Numbered from the stretch's first letter, positions 16,452 to 26,125 are shown. The stretch is 64,000 bases of DNA from Pantoea sp050157905 (GCF_050157905.1 NZ_JBKIWZ010000001.1:3286001-3350000); one strand, 5' to 3'. The notes: a model not told the origin generated them from the sequence alone. Translations and numbers: made by a program.

Positions 16452-16665
16452 TCTCCACCCGACATTATGCCCGGAGGCGAAATGTCGGAACTCAGCGGGC
16501 TGTATGCGGGTTTTCAGGTACCGTTACACGCGAAGTAAATTGACTCGGGACTGTACAATTATTACAATCCCGCCTCTTTATTAAAGACACATTGAGGCGT
16601 CGGTCGATTTACTGGCCCGAAACGCGTCACCCAGTGAAAATTTTCAAGTTTAGGTAGAAACCGCC

Positions 16666-16806
16666 ATGAAACGCACTTTTCAACCGTCCGTACTGAAGCG
16701 CAACCGTTCACACGGTTTCCGTGCTCGTATGGCAACAAAAAATGGTCGTCAGGTTCTGGCACGTCGTCGTGCTAAAGGCCGCTCTCGTCTGACCGTTTCT
16801 AAGTAA
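16666..16806 (+). CDS. rpmH: 50S ribosomal protein L34
   Basis: 46 residues, MKRTFQPSVLKRNRSHGFRA onward to VSK, very basic and identical in layout to E. coli L34. It is the first gene of the rpmH-rnpA-yidD-yidC operon; rnpA starts 14 bases later. Confidence 0.98.
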   Translation: MKRTFQPSVLKRNRSHGFRARMATKNGRQVLARRRAKGRSRLTVSK

Positions 16807-16820
16807 TAAAGCAAGCCCTG

Positions 16821-17180
16821 ATGGGTAAGCTCGCATTTCCCAGGGAGTTACGTTTGTTAACTCCCACTCATTTCACTTTCGTCTTCCAGCAGCCACAACG
16901 GGCTGGCACGCCGCAAATCACTATTCTCGGCCGCCTTAATGCGCTGGGGCATCCCCGCATCGGTCTTACCGTCGCTAAAAAACATGTTAAACGTGCGCAT
17001 GAACGCAACCGGATCAAGCGATTGACCCGCGAAAGCTTTCGCCTGCGTCAGCATGAACTGCCGTCGATGGACTTCGTGGTTGTCGCGAAGAAGGGGGTTG
17101 CCGACCTGGACAACCGTATGCTGGCGGAAGCGTTGGAGAAATTATGGCGTCGTCACTGTCGCCTGGCGCGCGGCTCCTGA
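16821..17180 (+). CDS. rnpA: ribonuclease P protein component
   Basis: 119 residues, nearly identical to E. coli C5 protein. The RNR motif (AHERNRIKRLTRESFR) that contacts the RNA subunit and the hydrophobic core FTFVFQQPQRAGTP are present. It helps the catalytic RNA cut 5' leaders from pre-tRNAs. The ATG at 16821 replaces the GTG of E. coli; the 3' end overlaps yidD by 37 bases. Confidence 0.98.
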   Translation: MGKLAFPRELRLLTPTHFTFVFQQPQRAGTPQITILGRLNALGHPRIGLTVAKKHVKRAHERNRIKRLTRESFRLRQHELPSMDFVVVAKKGVADLDNRMLAEALEKLWRRHCRLARGS

Positions 17181-17401
17181 TCGTCCTGATACGCGTCTAT
17201 CAACGCGGTATCAGTCCATTACTGGGACCACACTGTCGGTTTCATCCTACCTGCTCTCATTATGGAATTGAGGCGTTACGCAGGTTTGGCCTGATAAAAG
17301 GCAGTTGGTTGACATTAAAACGCGTATTAAAATGCCACCCCTTGAACCCGGGTGGTGACGATCCTGTGCCGCCAAAAACCTTTGATACCAGAGAACATTA
17401 A
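17144..17401 (+). CDS. yidD: membrane protein insertion efficiency factor YidD
   Basis: 85 residues with the family core YQRGISPLLGPHCRFHPTCS-HYGIEAL and KRVLKCHPLNPGGDDPVP, including three conserved Cys. An N-terminal amphipathic helix associates with the inner membrane. YidD helps YidC insert proteins. It lies inside the rnpA-yidC overlap, two bases ahead of yidC. Confidence 0.95.
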   Translation: MASSLSPGARLLIVLIRVYQRGISPLLGPHCRFHPTCSHYGIEALRRFGLIKGSWLTLKRVLKCHPLNPGGDDPVPPKTFDTREH

Positions 17402-17403
17402 CG

Positions 17404-19050
17404 ATGGATTCGCAACGCAATCTCTTTCTCATCGCTTTTCTGTTCGTGTCCTTTATGATCTGGCAAGCCTGGCAGACGGACCACGCTCCGCAGCCTCAGC
17501 AGACGCAGACCACACAAGGCACCAACAGCGTAGCGGGTGATACCGCCAGTCAGGGTGTACCGGCCAGCGGTCAGGGCCAGACGATCACCGTTAAGACTGA
17601 TGTCCTGTCATTGAATATCAACACCCGCGGCGGTGATGTTGAGCAGGCTCAGCTGCTGACTTTCCCGGACAAACTGGGTTCTGATCAGCCGTTCCAGCTG
17701 CTTGAAACGACGCCAGCGTTTGTTTATCAGGCTCAGAGCGGATTAACCGGTCGTAACGGCCCGGATAACCCGAACAACGGCGCGCGTCCGCTGTTCACTG
17801 CCGCGCAGGATCACTTCGAGATGGCCGATGGCCAGTCCGAACTGCGTGTGCCAATGACCTTTACTGCTGAAAATGGGGTGGTTTACACCAAAACCTTCAT
17901 CTTCAAGCGTGGCGAATATGCCGTTAATGTCGATTATCATGTCAACAACACCACCCAGCAGCCGCTGGAAGTGTCCCTGTTTGGCCAGCTGAAGCAGACT
18001 ATTGACCTGCCTAAGCATCGCGATACCGGCAGCAACAACTTTGCTCTGCATACCTTCCGTGGCGCGGCTTACTCCACCAGCGATTCGAAATATGAGAAGT
18101 ATAAATTCGACACCATCGCGGATAACGAGAACCTGAGCACGACGACCAGCAACGGCTGGGTAGCTATGCTGCAGCAGTACTTTGCAACTGCCTGGGTTCC
18201 GCGTACCGACGGCACCAACACCCTTTACACCAGCAATCTGGGTAATGGCGTGGCGGCAATTGGCTACAAATCTGCACCGGTCACCATTGCCGCAGGCGCA
18301 CAGCAGAACCTGGGTGCAACGCTGTGGGTCGGTCCGGAAATTCAGGACAAGATGGCTGCGATTGCGCCGCACCTTGATCTGACCGTCGATTACGGCTGGT
18401 TGTGGTTTATCTCTCAGCCGCTGTTCAAGCTGCTGAAATTCATCCACAGCTTTATCGGTAACTGGGGCTTCTCCATTATCGTCATCACCTTCATCGTGCG
18501 CGGCATCATGTACCCGCTGACTAAAGCGCAGTACACCTCGATGGCCAAGATGCGCATGCTGCAGCCAAAAATTCAGGCGATGCGTGAGCGCCTGGGTGAT
18601 GACAAGCAGAAGCAGAGCCAGGAAATGATGGCCCTGTATAAAGCAGAGAAAGTGAATCCGCTGGGTGGCTGTCTGCCACTGGTGATTCAGATGCCAATCT
18701 TCCTGGCGCTCTACTATATGCTGTCAGGCTCGGTTGAACTGCGTCATGCGCCATTTGTACTCTGGATCCATGACCTGTCAGCGCAGGACCCGTACTACAT
18801 CCTGCCGATTCTGATGGGCATCACCATGTTCTTCATTCAGAAGATGTCACCGACCACCGTGACCGATCCGATGCAGCAGAAGATCATGACCTATATGCCT
18901 GTGATCTTCACCGTCTTCTTCCTGTGGTTCCCGTCAGGTCTGGTGCTGTACTACATCGTCAGCAACCTGGTCACCATTCTTCAGCAGCAGCTGATCTATC
19001 GCGGCCTGGAAAAACGTGGTCTGCATAGCCGCGACAAGAAGAAAGCGTAA
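17404..19050 (+). CDS. yidC: membrane protein insertase YidC
   Basis: 548 residues, E. coli length. An N-terminal membrane anchor (LFLIAFLFVSFMIWQAW), a large periplasmic beta-sandwich domain, then five C-terminal membrane segments of the Oxa1 fold with the hydrophilic-groove arginine in FIVRGIMYP. The basic tail GLHSRDKKKA binds ribosomes. It inserts inner-membrane proteins alone or with SecYEG. Last gene of the rpmH operon, followed by a terminator. Confidence 0.98.
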   Translation: MDSQRNLFLIAFLFVSFMIWQAWQTDHAPQPQQTQTTQGTNSVAGDTASQGVPASGQGQTITVKTDVLSLNINTRGGDVEQAQLLTFPDKLGSDQPFQLLETTPAFVYQAQSGLTGRNGPDNPNNGARPLFTAAQDHFEMADGQSELRVPMTFTAENGVVYTKTFIFKRGEYAVNVDYHVNNTTQQPLEVSLFGQLKQTIDLPKHRDTGSNNFALHTFRGAAYSTSDSKYEKYKFDTIADNENLSTTTSNGWVAMLQQYFATAWVPRTDGTNTLYTSNLGNGVAAIGYKSAPVTIAAGAQQNLGATLWVGPEIQDKMAAIAPHLDLTVDYGWLWFISQPLFKLLKFIHSFIGNWGFSIIVITFIVRGIMYPLTKAQYTSMAKMRMLQPKIQAMRERLGDDKQKQSQEMMALYKAEKVNPLGGCLPLVIQMPIFLALYYMLSGSVELRHAPFVLWIHDLSAQDPYYILPILMGITMFFIQKMSPTTVTDPMQQKIMTYMPVIFTVFFLWFPSGLVLYYIVSNLVTILQQQLIYRGLEKRGLHSRDKKKA

Positions 19051-19090
19051 GCCCTCGCGGGCACTGTCCCGCGCGGAAAAAGTCTAATCT

Positions 19091-19121
19091 CAGGCGGTCA
19101 AAGCGACCGCCTGTGTTTTTT
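19091..19121 (+). terminator. terminator after yidC
   Basis: Stem CAGGCGGTC/GACCGCCTG, short loop, then TGTTTTTT; lies 40 bases after yidC and just before mnmE. Confidence 0.85.
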
Positions 19122-19138
19122 GTAGCGAGAGAAAATTT

Positions 19139-20503
19139 ATGAGCCACAGCGATACTATTGTTGCCCAGGCAACGCCGCCCGGCCGTGGCGGTGTCGGCAT
19201 TCTGCGTATCTCCGGCGCGCAGGCGGCAGAGGTCGCCCGTCAGCTGCTGGGCAAGCTGCCGAAGCCGCGATATGCCGACTATCTGCCCTTCACTGACAGC
19301 GACGGCAGCGTGCTGGATCAGGGCATCGCGCTGTGGTTCCCGGGGCCGAACTCCTTTACCGGCGAAGATGTGCTGGAGCTGCAGGGCCACGGCGGCCCGG
19401 TGATCCTCGATTTGCTGCTGAAGCGCATCGTGGCACTGCCAGGCGTGCGTATCGCCCAGCCGGGTGAGTTTTCAGAGCGTGCGTTTCTGAATGACAAGCT
19501 CGACCTCGCGCAGGCGGAAGCGATTGCCGACCTGATTGATGCCAGTTCTGAACAGGCGGCCCGTTCGGCGGTGAACTCGCTGCAGGGCGTGTTCTCCACG
19601 CGGGTTAACGCGCTTGTGGAGGCGCTGACTCACCTGCGGATCTATGTTGAAGCCGCGATCGATTTTCCGGATGAGGAGATCGACTTCCTCTCTGACGGAA
19701 AAATCGAAGCGCAGCTGAACAGCGTGATTGGCGACCTGGACGCAGTCCGTGCCGAGGCGCGTCAGGGCAGCCTGCTGCGTGAAGGGATGAAGGTGGTAAT
19801 AGCGGGTCGGCCTAACGCGGGCAAATCGAGTCTGCTGAACGCGCTGGCAGGCCGTGACGCCGCGATTGTCACAGACATTGCAGGCACCACCCGTGACGTC
19901 CTGCGTGAGCATATTCATATCGACGGCATGCCACTGCACATCATCGACACCGCCGGGCTGCGCGAGGCCAGTGACGAAGTCGAGCGCATCGGGATTGAGC
20001 GTGCCTGGCAGGAGATCGAACAGGCTGACCGTGTGCTGTTTATGGTGGACGGCACGACGACCGACGCCACCGAGGCGGCGGCTATCTGGCCCGATTTCAT
20101 CTCCCGTCTGCCGCCGGCACTGCCGGTGACCGTGGTACGTAACAAGGCGGATGTCACCGGTGAGCCTCTCGGTCTGACCGAGATCAACGGCCACACGCTG
20201 ATTCGCCTGTCGGCACGCACCAGCGACGGCGTTGAGGCGCTGCGCGATCACCTCAAAGCGAGCATGGGCTTCGCCGGCAACATGGAGGGGGGCTTCCTGG
20301 CACGCCGTCGTCATCTGCAGGCGCTGGAGCTGGCGGCAACGCATCTGGAGCAGGGCAGAGCGCAGCTGCTCGGTGCCCGGGCCGGTGAACTGCTGGCGGA
20401 GGAGCTGCGCGTGGCGCAGCAGGCGCTGAGCGAGATTACCGGCGAGTTCACCTCAGACGATCTGCTGGGCCGCATCTTCTCCAGCTTCTGTATCGGTAAA
20501 TAA
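19139..20503 (+). CDS. mnmE: tRNA modification GTPase MnmE
   Basis: 454 residues, E. coli length. An N-terminal folate-binding domain, a helical domain interrupted by a G domain (GRPNAGKSS, DIAGTTRD, DTAGL, NKAD) and the C-terminal FCIGK with the essential Cys. With MnmG it makes 5-carboxymethylaminomethyl uridine at the wobble base. Close behind yidC as in E. coli. Confidence 0.98.
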   Translation: MSHSDTIVAQATPPGRGGVGILRISGAQAAEVARQLLGKLPKPRYADYLPFTDSDGSVLDQGIALWFPGPNSFTGEDVLELQGHGGPVILDLLLKRIVALPGVRIAQPGEFSERAFLNDKLDLAQAEAIADLIDASSEQAARSAVNSLQGVFSTRVNALVEALTHLRIYVEAAIDFPDEEIDFLSDGKIEAQLNSVIGDLDAVRAEARQGSLLREGMKVVIAGRPNAGKSSLLNALAGRDAAIVTDIAGTTRDVLREHIHIDGMPLHIIDTAGLREASDEVERIGIERAWQEIEQADRVLFMVDGTTTDATEAAAIWPDFISRLPPALPVTVVRNKADVTGEPLGLTEINGHTLIRLSARTSDGVEALRDHLKASMGFAGNMEGGFLARRRHLQALELAATHLEQGRAQLLGARAGELLAEELRVAQQALSEITGEFTSDDLLGRIFSSFCIGK

Positions 20504-20744
20504 TTCCCTGGCCTGACGGCGTCCGCTGTCAGGCCCGTTGCTTTTCCGGTTATTCCCGCTTCTGCCCCGATTCTTGCTGATATGTTATTTTGCGGCGGCT
20601 CCGCGTTGTCGTATAACGGTAGATGCGCCGATCTGCGGGCGGCCAGCGCGTGCCGCGCGTTGTCCCGTTCCGCATCCGGTCGGAAGCAGACCCACTACGT
20701 GAACATTCCTGGCCGAACCGTTTGCCAGAACAAAGGAGAGTTGC

Positions 20745-21335
20745 ATGAGTACACCGCTCGACAAGGCCGCACTGGATACCCTGTTCAACGACGCCCGCAC
20801 CCACAGTTACTGGCAGGACAAGCCGGTTGATCGCGCCCTGCTGGAACAGCTTTATGATCTGACCGTGCTGGGCCCGACCTCGGCAAACTGCCTGCCCGCG
20901 CGTTTTGTTTTCGTCACCTCGGCGGAGGGTAAAGAGAAGCTGAAACCAGCCCTCTCGTCCGGCAATCTGGACAAAACCCTGAGTGCACCTGTGACGGTGA
21001 TTGTGGCCTGGGATAGAGAATTCTATGAGCAGCTGCCTGCGCTCTTCCCGCATGCGGATGCGCGCAGCTGGTTTACCGGCAGCCCGGAAGCCGCGAAAGA
21101 GACGGCTTTCCGTAACAGCAGCCTGCAGGCGGGGTATCTGATCCTCGCGGCCCGTTCGCTGGGTCTGGATGCCGGTCCGATGTCTGGTTTTAACCCGGAC
21201 AAAGTCAACGAGGCCTTTTTCCCGGACGGCCAGTATCAGGTTAACCTGCTGATCAACCTCGGCTATGGTGAGGCGTCGAAACTGCATCCGCGCCTGCCGC
21301 GCCTGAGCTTCGAACAGGCAAGCCGCTTTGCCTGA
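20745..21335 (+). CDS. rutE: RutE-like nitroreductase-family protein (putative malonic semialdehyde reductase)
   Basis: 196 residues, matching RutE of E. coli throughout (TSANCLPARFVF, SSGNLDKTLSAPV, ARSWFTGSPEAAKETAFRNSS, GPMSGFNPDKV). RutE is an FMN-type oxidoreductase that reduces 3-oxopropanoate in uracil catabolism. No other rut genes are nearby, so it is probably a stand-alone detoxifying or general nitroreductase-family enzyme (inference). GGAG precedes the start. A nine-base-pair hairpin without a T-run (21344-21366) follows the stop. Confidence 0.8.
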   Translation: MSTPLDKAALDTLFNDARTHSYWQDKPVDRALLEQLYDLTVLGPTSANCLPARFVFVTSAEGKEKLKPALSSGNLDKTLSAPVTVIVAWDREFYEQLPALFPHADARSWFTGSPEAAKETAFRNSSLQAGYLILAARSLGLDAGPMSGFNPDKVNEAFFPDGQYQVNLLINLGYGEASKLHPRLPRLSFEQASRFA

Positions 21336-21395
21336 TGCCGCCCGCGTCGCGATTCAGTCGCGACGCGAATGGCCGGCCTTCATTGGTCCCTGTGC

Positions 21396-21863
21396 TTAGC
21401 GGCGCAGCATCTTCTGCAGGCGTTTTTGCTGCCAGCGCTGCATTGCCCCATGAAAAACAAAGGTCCGCATCGCCCGGACGACCAGCAGTGCGCCACAGAT
21501 TGCCGCCACCCAGAGTGACCAGTGCGTTGCCGGTGCCGTCATCCGGTTAAGCACGAACAGCAGCCCGCACACCACTACCGCCGCGATCAGCGAACGGTAA
21601 AAACGTGCTTCACCGGCTATCCTGCTACGTGCTTCATGAATCCGCTGATCCAGTGCCTGATCCTCGCCGTTCTGCGGCCCGGTCAGATCCCCTACGCTCA
21701 CTTCAAAGACGGCAGCCAGCGCACTCAGGGTTTCCAGACCTGGCTTTTCGCCATTCTCTATTCACTGGACGGTGCGGGTGCTCAGCCCCGCCATTTCTGC
21801 CAGCTGTTCCTGTGACCATGCCCGGGCCAGACGATATGCTTTAAATCTGTTAATGTTGCTCAT
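21396..21863 (-). pseudogene. XRE-type HTH regulator with C-terminal two-helix membrane domain, interrupted by a nonsense codon
   Basis: Reading from the ATG at 21863: MSNINRFKAYRLARAWSQEQ, then LAEMAGLSTRTVQ, then TGA at codon 34 (21764-21762), then in frame IENGEKPGLETLSALAAVFEV and on to the end of a 155-codon frame. The usual residue at that place in HTH_3 domains is R (VQRIENG), so a CGA to TGA change would explain it. The stop falls inside the recognition-helix region, so the product would be inactive. The second part has two hydrophobic helices (SLIAAVVVCGLLFVLNRM; LWVAAICGALLVVRAM), a membrane-linked regulator design. A GTG at 21701 could only restart the membrane part. Confidence 0.8.
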
Positions 21864-22173
21864 GCGCGTTCTCCGTAATAACAGACAGGTGGAAAGTGTG
21901 CGGTAAAGCGTCTGGCAGCAACACGATCCGCACCCGACAGCGACCTGACAGCCGCATGACAGCAGGCCCGCTGGCGGCCGGGCGGGTCAGTCTGGCAGAG
22001 ACAGCAACCCCGATTCTGTGGCGGGCGTGAATAAATGTACGCCCCTTCTCCCCTTTCTGTCCCGCTCGTCCTATTCCGAATCTGGCCTCTTCTTTGTATT
22101 GCCGGATGCATTAAGTTAAGAAAATTCTTACAATGCGCCTGATGATTATCTGACCATTTTCACGGAGCGACAG

Positions 22174-22922
22174 ATGGCTGGTCATTTTGTACGCTGGACG
22201 GGCGATCCTGGCTTTCCGGCTCATGATTTACGCATTCCCCAGGTGATTACGGATACGGCTCAGCAATTTGCTGACCGGCGGCGTGGGCGGTTTCTGGCCG
22301 CACGTACTCTGCTGGCACAGCTCATGCAGAGAATATATGGCATTCAGGAACTGCCGCCCCTGGTCATCCGGAACAACGGACGACCCGCGTTTGCCGACAG
22401 CGACCTGCCCGATTTCAGCATTGCCTATACCGGCAATACGGTGGGCGTGCTGCTGGCAGAAGAGGGGGGCGGGCCGGTCTGGATATGGAGATTGTGCATG
22501 CACGCAGCCGGCAGACGCAGGCGCAGCTGATTCAGGCATTAACCTCCGGTGAGCTTGCCTGGATCAATGCCCAGCAGGATGTTATGGAAGCGGTGACCCA
22601 GATCTGGACACTACGCCAGAGCATTCTCAAGCTGACGGGTGAGGTCGCGCAGGGTCTTGATTCGCTGCGCCTGTTGCCGGGAGCGGGGCGGCTGCGATCG
22701 TCGCTCTATCCCGATATTCAGGTCGTGTGTGATGCAGAACCCATGCTGGTCTGGTCCTGTGCCCTGTCATCGGCGACCCAGCGCCTGCATCTGTGGGAGA
22801 TGGACAGTGACTTTCAGTGGCGCGCACTACGCGAAATTGAGATGGGGAAACCTGATATCGGACCGCATGCCCTGCGGCTGACCAGCCTGCCTGGCGAACG
22901 CAGGCTGTATTCTGAAACGTGA
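22174..22922 (+). pseudogene. 4'-phosphopantetheinyl transferase family, frameshifted in a G-run
   Basis: Frame one (from 22174) carries RRRGRFLAARTLLAQLM, NGRPAFADSDLPDFSIAYTG and VGVLLAEEGG; frame two resumes with AGLDMEIVHARSRQ, then WTLRQSILKLTGEVAQGLDSL. Together these follow the PPTase plan (substrate arginines, G-x-D-x-E metal motif, W-x-x-K-E-A-like helix). The break is at a six-G run (22464-22469); one more G restores a 249-residue protein. Two motif residues are weak even in the joined form: the usual SISHS is SIAYT, and the helix Glu is Gln. PPTases activate carrier proteins with coenzyme A. No carrier-protein gene is nearby. Either a sequencing slip or a decayed gene. Confidence 0.7.
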
Positions 22923-22925
22923 GCA

Positions 22926-22949
22926 GGCCGCCACCCGCAGGTGGCGGCC
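22926..22949. terminator. hairpin between convergent PPTase and adeP
   Basis: Nine-base-pair stem GGCCGCCAC/GTGGCGGCC with a six-base loop in the short gap between two convergent genes; no clear T-run. Confidence 0.5.
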
Positions 22950-22959
22950 ATCAACGGGA

Positions 22960-24273
22960 TTAGTGCGCGTCGATAAAGACAATCTTCAGCACAAACAGCA
23001 GGGCGACGATCACCACGCAGGGGCTGATTTCACGCCAGCGCCCGGTGCCGGCCTTCATGACGCAGTACGCGATGAACCCCAGCGCGATGCCTTCGGTGAT
23101 CGAAAAACTGAACGGCATCATGGCGGCGGTCACAAAGGCCGGAACGGCTTCCGTTAAGTCATCCCAGCGCACGCGTGACAGGCTGGCCGTCATCAATACT
23201 CCAACGTAAATCAGCGCACCCGCCGCCGCGTAGCCAGGCACCATCGCGGCCAGCGGCGACAGGAAGGTCACCAGTAAAAACAGCAGGCCGGTCACAACCG
23301 CCATCAGGCCGGTGCGTCCCCCAATCGCCACACCCGAAGAGCTCTCAATGTAGGCCGTTACAGAGGAGGTGCCTGCCAGCGCGCCACTCACCGAGCTGAT
23401 GCTGTCGACATAAAGCGCCTGCTGCATTCGGGGAAACGTGCCGCTTTCGTTGGTCAGGCCGGCTTTGTCCGTTACGCCAATCAGCGTGCCGGAGGAGTCG
23501 AACAGATTAACCAGCATAAAGGAGAAGATGACGCCCGCCATACCGATGTTAAACGCGCCTTTGATATCCACCTGCCCGACAACGGAGGAGACAGAGGGCG
23601 GCGCAGAGAAGAGGCCGACGAACTTCACGTCGCCCACCATCCAGCCCATTGCGGTGGTAATCACCATCGAGATCAGCACCGCCGCGTGGATATTGCGTGA
23701 CGCCAGAATGGCGATAATAAAGAAGCCCAGCGCCCCCAGCAGCACGCTGTGTGAGGTCAGATTTCCTACTGCCACCAGGGTATCGGGGTTTGGCACGATA
23801 ATACCGGCATTCTTCAGCCCCATCATGGCGATAAACAGGCCAATACCGGCAGTAATGCCGACGCGCAGACTCAGCGGGATGTTGGCTATCATCCAGTAGC
23901 GGACGCGCAGCAGCGTCAGGATCAGCAGGCCAACTGCACCCCAGAAGATCGCGCCCATACCGACCTGCCACGAATAGCCCATCGCCCCAACCACGACAAA
24001 AGCAAAAAAGGCGTTCAGCCCCATTGCGGGGGCGAGTGCCACAGGCAGATTGGCAAACAGTCCCATCAGAATGCTGCCGAAGGCGGCAATCAGACAGGTG
24101 GTGACAAATACCGCCTGCGTATCCATGCCGGCAACGCCAAGGATCTGCGGATTGACAAAGACGATATAGACCATCGTCAGAAAGGTGGTGATACCTGCAA
24201 TCACTTCGGTACGCACCGTGGTGCCATGTTCCTGCAGCCTGAAAATGCGCTGCAAAACGCCTTGCTTGCTCAT
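22960..24273 (-). CDS. adeP: adenine permease AdeP (YieG), NCS2 family
   Basis: 437 residues from the ATG at 24273 (MSKQGVLQRIFRLQEHGTTV); an ATG three codons earlier is possible. Strongly similar to E. coli AdeP/YieG (445). The 12-14 membrane segments include VALAPAMGLNAFFAFVVV and the NLFDSSGTLIGVTDKAGL signature of AzgA-type purine/H+ symporters; GTSSVTAYIESSSGV is a second conserved transport motif. It brings in adenine. A PurR box lies upstream, consistent with purine repression. Confidence 0.95.
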   Translation of the reverse strand: MSKQGVLQRIFRLQEHGTTVRTEVIAGITTFLTMVYIVFVNPQILGVAGMDTQAVFVTTCLIAAFGSILMGLFANLPVALAPAMGLNAFFAFVVVGAMGYSWQVGMGAIFWGAVGLLILTLLRVRYWMIANIPLSLRVGITAGIGLFIAMMGLKNAGIIVPNPDTLVAVGNLTSHSVLLGALGFFIIAILASRNIHAAVLISMVITTAMGWMVGDVKFVGLFSAPPSVSSVVGQVDIKGAFNIGMAGVIFSFMLVNLFDSSGTLIGVTDKAGLTNESGTFPRMQQALYVDSISSVSGALAGTSSVTAYIESSSGVAIGGRTGLMAVVTGLLFLLVTFLSPLAAMVPGYAAAGALIYVGVLMTASLSRVRWDDLTEAVPAFVTAAMMPFSFSITEGIALGFIAYCVMKAGTGRWREISPCVVIVALLFVLKIVFIDAH

Positions 24274-24345
24274 GCCGTCCATCCAGAAGAAAAAATCATC
24301 GGCGCGTATCCTGGCGATTTTACCAGGGCAATACAATGATTTTTC

Positions 24346-24357
24346 GCAACCGGTTGC
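24346..24357 (-). promoter_or_regulatory. PurR operator upstream of adeP
   Basis: GCAACCGGTTGC is a perfect 12-base palindrome that fits the PurR core GCAAnCGnTTnC, 73 bases before the adeP start, on the upstream side shared with yieH. Confidence 0.75.
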
Positions 24358-24425
24358 CAGTCTCGCAATCTGCGCTGAGTACGGTAGAGTGTGGAGCATA
24401 CCCCTGAATCAAAGGACAGAGTCTG

Positions 24426-25085
24426 ATGTCTGTAGAATGCGTCTTTTTCGATTGTGATGGCACACTGGTAGACAGTGAGTTGCTCTGCACCCAGGCCTAC
24501 GTTAACACCTTTGCCCGTTACGGCCTGACGCTGTCGCTGCAGCAGATGTTTGAAAAGTATAAAGGTGTCAAACTCTACGACATCATTCGTGACGTGGGCG
24601 ACGCGCATCAGGTCACGCTGCCGATGGAGAGGGTGGAAACTGCCTACCGGGCGGAAGTGGCGCGACTCTTTGATCAGCATCTGCAACCCATTGCGGGCGC
24701 GAAAGCGCTGGTGGAGCAAATTAAGGTGCCAGTGTGCGTAGTCTCAAATGGAACCGTCAAAAAGATGCAGCACTCGCTGGGCTTAACCGGCATGCTGTCA
24801 CTGTTTGAGGATCACCTTTATAGCGGCTATGACATTCTGCACTGGAAACCCGATCCGGAACTGATGTACCACGCCGCGGAGCAGATGCAGGTGCCGATTG
24901 AGCGCTGCATCCTGGTGGATGACTCCGAAGCGGGTGCCCGCGCCGGTATCGCCGCCGGAATTCCGGTCTATTACTACTGTGCCGATCCGCACAATCCCGA
25001 GCTGGACCATCCGCTGATCACACGCTTCGACGACATGGCGCAGCTACCTGCGCTGTGGCGGGCCCACGGCTGGGATCTGGTGTAA
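24426..25085 (+). CDS. yieH: HAD phosphatase YieH (6-phosphogluconate phosphatase type)
   Basis: 219 residues. VFFDCDGTLVDSE gives HAD motif I, VVSNGTVKKM motif II, KPDPELMYHAAEQM motif III and LVDDSEAGARAGIAAGI motif IV; an alpha-helical cap lies between. Matches E. coli YieH, which dephosphorylates small phosphates such as 6-phosphogluconate. Divergent from adeP as in E. coli. Confidence 0.93.
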   Translation: MSVECVFFDCDGTLVDSELLCTQAYVNTFARYGLTLSLQQMFEKYKGVKLYDIIRDVGDAHQVTLPMERVETAYRAEVARLFDQHLQPIAGAKALVEQIKVPVCVVSNGTVKKMQHSLGLTGMLSLFEDHLYSGYDILHWKPDPELMYHAAEQMQVPIERCILVDDSEAGARAGIAAGIPVYYYCADPHNPELDHPLITRFDDMAQLPALWRAHGWDLV

Positions 25086-25129
25086 CAGGGCACTGCCCGC
25101 CGACAGCCGCGGCGGTTAACACGACGCGG

Positions 25130-26125
25130 TCAGCTGACCAGGTGGCGGGTATCAAGACGTTTCAGCGCCATGCCCAGCAGCAGGCTGCCGCCCAGCGTCA
25201 GCCCGAATACCCACGGCAGGTCGAGCCATGGCCGCGACATATCATCGTAATGATTTGTGCGCAGATAGTGAATGAACAGGGCATGAAAGCCGTAGATCGG
25301 CAGTGAATAGCGCGCAATCACGGTAAATCCGGGCAGCGTACGCTGATTCAGGCTGTTTTTGAACACGACCAGCAGGCTGAGCGCGGCGATAAACACCAGC
25401 GGGCCGCAGTAGAGATACCATGTATCGTTAAAGGCCCCATTCACGATCAGCGCCTTTTTCGTACCCAGCGTAATGCCTGCTACACAGGCGATAAACAGCC
25501 CGGCCGCCAGCGGCGTCAGGCCGCGCCGCTGGGTTTCCATGCTGCCGATAGCCCGTCCCAGCAGCGCATAGAGCAGGTAGTAAATCGTATCGCCGCTGAC
25601 ATAGAGGTTTACCGGCAGAAAATGGAATGGCCCCAGCGACTGGCTGACCGTATTGGGGTTGGCGAGCACCGCCAGCACCAGCACCAGCAGCGCCACGTAA
25701 CGCGCCTGCACGTTTTTGACCTGAATCAGCGGCGAAAGCAGATAGATGCCGATCAGCGCAAAGAAAAACCACAGATGATAAAAAACCGGCTTCTGCAGCA
25801 TCTTCAGAATCGATCGCCCCTCGCTGATGGGCGTCAGCCAGGTGATATAAGCCAGGCTGACAGCACTGTAAAAGAGCAGGCAGAGTACCAGCCGCAGTAA
25901 ATGGCGCGGCTGGGCGCTGCGTTCGCCGAAGAACAGGTAGCCTGAGATCATAAAGAACAGCGGCACACAGACGCGTGAGGCAGAATTCAGCAGATTCGCC
26001 ACATCCCAGGTCGTGCCGGTCACCGCCATCGGCCCGGTGATATACCAGGTGGTGGTGTGAATCACGATCACCATCAGGCAGGCAACCGCGCGTAAATTGT
26101 CGATCCAGTATATCTTCTGCGGCAT
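25130..26125 (-). CDS. wecH: O-acetyltransferase WecH
   Basis: 331 residues, the E. coli length, from the ATG at 26125 behind AGAGG. About ten membrane segments of the Acyl_transf_3 family with KIYWIDNLRAVACLMVIVIH at the start and the conserved SRVCVPLFFMISGYLFFGER. WecH O-acetylates GlcNAc in enterobacterial common antigen at the inner membrane. It sits before glyQ as in E. coli. Confidence 0.93.
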   Translation of the reverse strand: MPQKIYWIDNLRAVACLMVIVIHTTTWYITGPMAVTGTTWDVANLLNSASRVCVPLFFMISGYLFFGERSAQPRHLLRLVLCLLFYSAVSLAYITWLTPISEGRSILKMLQKPVFYHLWFFFALIGIYLLSPLIQVKNVQARYVALLVLVLAVLANPNTVSQSLGPFHFLPVNLYVSGDTIYYLLYALLGRAIGSMETQRRGLTPLAAGLFIACVAGITLGTKKALIVNGAFNDTWYLYCGPLVFIAALSLLVVFKNSLNQRTLPGFTVIARYSLPIYGFHALFIHYLRTNHYDDMSRPWLDLPWVFGLTLGGSLLLGMALKRLDTRHLVS

